A DNA stretch of 64,000 nucleotides from Acetobacterium paludosum (lineage in GTDB: Bacteria > Bacillota > Clostridia > Eubacteriales > Eubacteriaceae). The DNA lies in contig NZ_RXYA01000016.1 in assembly GCF_008086595.1 (NCBI RefSeq), positions 1 to 64,000 of the forward strand. The letters are read 5' to 3'. The first letter of the stretch is position 1. Each line of letters starts with the position of its first letter. Below are positions 61,044 to 64,000 of the stretch, one piece after another. The notes below the pieces were generated by a model, which saw only the letters and a program-made list of their open reading frames with translations, did not search any database and was not told where the DNA came from. The position numbers and the translations under genes are program-made.

Positions 61044-63722
61044 ATGCTGCAAAACATACTATCAATCATATTCTATGTCATCTTTATCCTTGATGCCCTC
61101 CTGGGCGTAGTCGGTTTGATGCTCAATAAAAAAGCCCGCTTAAATCAGGCTTTTTTCGGCATTTGTCTGAGTATTTCAAGCTTGAATTATGTTTTTGCAA
61201 TCGTCAATTCACTGAATGTTGTTGATGATGTGCTGATTTGGGGCTGGGTTGCGATTTTTGCGCCAATGATGATACTCTTACCAGTTAGCGCATTCGCCTA
61301 TAATATAAATAAACTCAGGATTTTGGGACCCAAAGAAGCCAACCAAAAACAGAATTTCAGCGACATCTTAAGTACTGACACCCATTCAACCTTTGTTCGC
61401 TACATTGCCCTGGTTTATTTCAGTATCAGCGTTTTAATTCTCTTTAAAAGCTTTGTTTTTCCCACGGTACTCTGGGAAGATATGATCTTCAGCACGGTAT
61501 TGGTGATTATCGGCCTCATCATGTTTGGTCTGAGCCTATCTGACTTAGCCATCATTGTTCAGGATCGGATATTGATGGTGATGATGGCATTCTCCATTCC
61601 GTTTACCATGTTTTGGTTTATGAATGACCGGCTGGGCAATATTATCTGGATCACGCCGCTGACCTGTTTGATGATGACGATTATCTTCAAACGCAAAAAA
61701 ATGTTTTGGGTGGTTTCAGTGGCGACGCTGGCAACCGGGATGGCTTTATGGCTAATAGTCCCGGAGCAGATTGTTTACGTCGGGACCCTGGATTATTTGG
61801 GCAGACTGATTCTTTATGCCATTGCCATTATTTTGGCCGCCTTTAGCAATAAAACCTATATTGCCCGGCTGAAACAAAATGAGCAGCAGGTCGGGTTTCA
61901 GAAAATGATTGCCAGCATTACCACCAATTTTGTTTCCGTGACTAGGGCTAATTTTAATGACAAAGTATGGGATTTGCTCAGAAGCAGCGGCGGCCTCATC
62001 AATGCCGACCGGGCTTTTATCGGCATATTTTCTGAAGACATGAAAAATATTCGCTATACGCATGAGTGGCTGGGCGAAACCATTGGAACGGATTGGTCGA
62101 AAATTGGAAAAAATGAAAAATACCGGTTGCTAACGATGCCGTGGCATATAAAAAAGCTTCTTGACAATGATATTATTTTATTGCCATCAGGAGATATCCT
62201 GACGGCTGAAGAGCTAGCGGAAAAAGAAATAATGAATCAGCTGAAAATTAAGGCGGTGTCCTGCATTCCCATTCAAGGCCGGGACTGCATCATCGGGTTC
62301 ATTCGGTATGATCAGATCAGATCCGGCGGAGCATGGCGAATAGATGATCTCGAATTATTGAAAGTGCTGGCCAACATCCTGGCAGATGCCTTTGAAAAGA
62401 CGGAAACGGAAAGAAAAATCAATCAAATGGCTTATTATGATCCGCTCACCAACCTTCCCAATCGGGTGCTGTTTAAAGATCGTCTGGAGCAGGCACTTGC
62501 CCTGGCAAAACGCCGTGGGAAACTGATCGGAGTGATTTTCCTTGATCTTGACGGTTTCAAGGAAGTCAATGATACCCTGGGTCACAACTGGGGGGATCAA
62601 CTGTTGAACCAGATCGGAAAGCGCCTGTCAGCCGGTGTGCGAAAATATGATACTGTGGCACGGTTTGGTGGGGATGAGTTTCTGATTATGGTTCCCCAAC
62701 TTTCTCAGCTGGAAGATCTGGTGGAAATCGCCGAAAAAATCATGACCGTATTTAAACAGCCGGTCCTCATCGAAGAACAGGAAGTTTATGTGAATGCCAG
62801 CAGTGGGATTGCGGTTTTCCCGGAAGATGGGGAAAATGTGAATATGCTGATAAAAAATGCCGATCTGGCGATGTACGCCGCCAAAAAAAGCGGCAAAGGC
62901 CAGATTGCCTTTTGTTCAGAGGATATGAAGAACAGGGTTCTGGAAAAAATGAGCATGACCAACAGCCTGTATCGAGCTCAGGAACGAAACGAGCTGCATC
63001 TTCATTATCAGCCCCAGGTCAGCACCGTCGCTAAGGAGATTATCGGTTTTGAAGCGCTGCTGCGGTGGAACCACCCGACCTTGGGAGCTGTTTCCCCAAC
63101 TGTATTTATCCCCATTGCCGAACGGACCGGCCTCATCAACAGTATTGGAGAATGGGTGTTGTTGACAGCCTGTGCTCAGAACAAGGCCTGGCAGGATGCG
63201 GGGTTCAAACCAGTACCGATGGGGGTTAATCTCTCGCTGGAGCAGTTTCGCAACGCCAATCTGGAAAACATCATCAAAAAATGCCTGGCCGAAACCGGGT
63301 TGGAACCAAAGTATCTGGAGCTGGAAATTACCGAAGGTATTGCCATGAAGGAGTCCGGGGATGTGACCCGATGTCTCCGTGAATTAAAAGCGATCGGGGT
63401 GAGCATCAGCATCGATGATTTCGGCACCGAGTTTTCGTCCCTGAGCCGCTTGAAAGACCTGCCGGTGGACCGGCTTAAAATCGATATGCAGTTTATCCAG
63501 GGAATCTCCGTCAATGCCAAGGACGAATCCATCATCACGGTGATGATCAATCTGGCCAAAAGGCTGGGCCTCAAGGTTATTGCCGAAGGAGTGGAGACAG
63601 CTGTTCAACTGGGCTTTCTCAGAGCTGAGAACTGTGACGAAATTCAGGGCTATTACTACTTCAAGCCCTTATCTTCAGATGAGATCGAAAAGAACAACTT
63701 TGAATTGTTCACGAAAAAATAA
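61044..63722 (+). CDS. Membrane GAF-GGDEF-EAL protein, tandem paralogue
   Basis: 892 residues with the same order as the preceding protein but a shorter sensory part: about 140 residues corresponding to much of the first membrane module are missing. GGDEF at 542-546 with I-site RKYD, EAL motif at E670, and all main EAL residues kept. From the GGDEF domain on, the two are very similar, while the membrane and GAF parts diverged, indicating tandem duplication with sensor change. GGAGG ribosome site. Confidence 0.92.
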   Translation: MLQNILSIIFYVIFILDALLGVVGLMLNKKARLNQAFFGICLSISSLNYVFAIVNSLNVVDDVLIWGWVAIFAPMMILLPVSAFAYNINKLRILGPKEANQKQNFSDILSTDTHSTFVRYIALVYFSISVLILFKSFVFPTVLWEDMIFSTVLVIIGLIMFGLSLSDLAIIVQDRILMVMMAFSIPFTMFWFMNDRLGNIIWITPLTCLMMTIIFKRKKMFWVVSVATLATGMALWLIVPEQIVYVGTLDYLGRLILYAIAIILAAFSNKTYIARLKQNEQQVGFQKMIASITTNFVSVTRANFNDKVWDLLRSSGGLINADRAFIGIFSEDMKNIRYTHEWLGETIGTDWSKIGKNEKYRLLTMPWHIKKLLDNDIILLPSGDILTAEELAEKEIMNQLKIKAVSCIPIQGRDCIIGFIRYDQIRSGGAWRIDDLELLKVLANILADAFEKTETERKINQMAYYDPLTNLPNRVLFKDRLEQALALAKRRGKLIGVIFLDLDGFKEVNDTLGHNWGDQLLNQIGKRLSAGVRKYDTVARFGGDEFLIMVPQLSQLEDLVEIAEKIMTVFKQPVLIEEQEVYVNASSGIAVFPEDGENVNMLIKNADLAMYAAKKSGKGQIAFCSEDMKNRVLEKMSMTNSLYRAQERNELHLHYQPQVSTVAKEIIGFEALLRWNHPTLGAVSPTVFIPIAERTGLINSIGEWVLLTACAQNKAWQDAGFKPVPMGVNLSLEQFRNANLENIIKKCLAETGLEPKYLELEITEGIAMKESGDVTRCLRELKAIGVSISIDDFGTEFSSLSRLKDLPVDRLKIDMQFIQGISVNAKDESIITVMINLAKRLGLKVIAEGVETAVQLGFLRAENCDEIQGYYYFKPLSSDEIEKNNFELFTKK

Positions 63723-63750
63723 CGCAACCGGGATAAAGGTTTAAGAAACA

Positions 63751-63790
63751 AAAAAATCACCTGCTGAATTTTCAGTGAGGTGATTTTTTT
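63751..63790 (+). terminator. Terminator after GGDEF-EAL pair
   Basis: AAAAAATCACCT / AGGTGATTTTTT with CTGAA/TTCAG inner pairing; T-run within and after the 3' arm. It also faces the minus-strand gene end. Confidence 0.9.
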
Positions 63791-63824
63791 ATTGGTGTTT
63801 CTGATGAGACAGTATCTATTCAAT

Positions 63825-64000
63825 CTAAAAGTAGGGCTTGTATTCAAAGGGAACTTCTTCTAGTACTTGCTTACTCTCAGCCAGGATGGCATCGATGCGG
63901 TTTTTGTCAATATGCATCAGCACAAAATTCAGGCGGGTGATATAATCCAGACAATCTTCTTCAGAACAGTTGAAATCGCCCCGGTCGTAGGCCCAGAGGA
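63825..64000 (-). CDS. C-terminal end of an unidentified protein (partial)
   Basis: The minus strand is open from the window edge to a TAG at 63825-63827, giving about 58 residues: LWAYDRGDFNCSEEDCLDY, then ITRLNFVLMHIDKNRIDAI and a tail ending VPFEYKPYF. The reading looks clearly coding (acidic, helical) but I do not recognise the family. The rest lies beyond the window. Confidence 0.7.
   Translation of the reverse strand, partial: LWAYDRGDFNCSEEDCLDYITRLNFVLMHIDKNRIDAILAESKQVLEEVPFEYKPYF

Overview
The window looks like chromosomal DNA of a low-GC, strictly anaerobic, acetogen-type member of the Clostridia, most like Acetobacterium or a close relative. This is inferred from gene content: corrinoid-protein and UroD-fold methyltransferase genes, a flavoprotein-rubredoxin fusion (Hrb type), rubrerythrin with a clostridial ferredoxin, molybdenum-hydroxylase maturation genes, strong AGGAGG-type ribosome binding sites, and oppositely oriented single-gene operons separated by compact terminators. 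No rRNA, tRNA, CRISPR array or intact insertion sequence was seen.

Layout. 1-1.4 kb: a corrinoid protein that lacks only the first base of its ATG, then a UroD-type methyltransferase that has lost its N-terminus. 1.6-5.2 kb: phosphate permease Pit with its DUF47 partner, a CmpB-like membrane protein and a Ser/Gln-rich protein of unknown function. 5.3-15.9 kb: housekeeping and stress genes (M29 aminopeptidase, SDR, PflX-like radical SAM, aldehyde dehydrogenase, DHH phosphoesterase, a UPF0016 transporter behind a yybP-ykoY manganese riboswitch, YbaK deacylase, universal stress protein, ferredoxin and rubrerythrin). 16-25.7 kb: a RAYT transposase remnant, VanZ-like and CHAP proteins, a 1362-residue dikinase-like protein of unknown substrate, a thymidylate-synthase-like protein, a CDF metal exporter behind a structured leader, and an orphan DUF4391 gene. 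25.9-26.5 kb: no gene, but a promoter-to-terminator unit that may encode a roughly 550-nt structured RNA. 26.7-33.7 kb: FMN reductase, an MFS transporter with a large extracytoplasmic insertion, its MarR regulator, a graveyard of five broken genes (copper-type HMA/P-type ATPase, RseC, response regulator, histidine kinase), an amidohydrolase and an HxlR regulator. 34-38.9 kb: a UroD-type methyltransferase operon with a COG0523 GTPase and a His-rich protein, Hrb, and small flavoproteins. 39-45.7 kb: two CrtI-like desaturases, CrtQ-like and CrtO-like enzymes, a zinc-ribbon protein and a PAP2 phosphatase. 45.8-48.8 kb: a fluoride island. 48.9-53.2 kb: EamA exporter, PstS, SpoIIE-type phosphatase and an HbpS/GlcG-like protein between long inverted repeats. 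53.6-57.3 kb: molybdenum cofactor genes. 57.9-63.7 kb: two tandem GGDEF-EAL proteins.

The strongest unusual signal is at 46-49 kb. Two fluoride riboswitches, each with its own promoter and intrinsic terminator, stand back to back. One controls a crcB pair, as expected; the other controls a bacterial dynamin-like GTPase, suggesting a membrane-remodelling arm of the fluoride response. Other leads are the putative large RNA at 25.9 kb, a CrtI desaturase fused to a GltD-like Fe-S domain in a staphyloxanthin-like gene set without a visible crtM, the dikinase-like protein, and a palindromic element present in two opposite copies.
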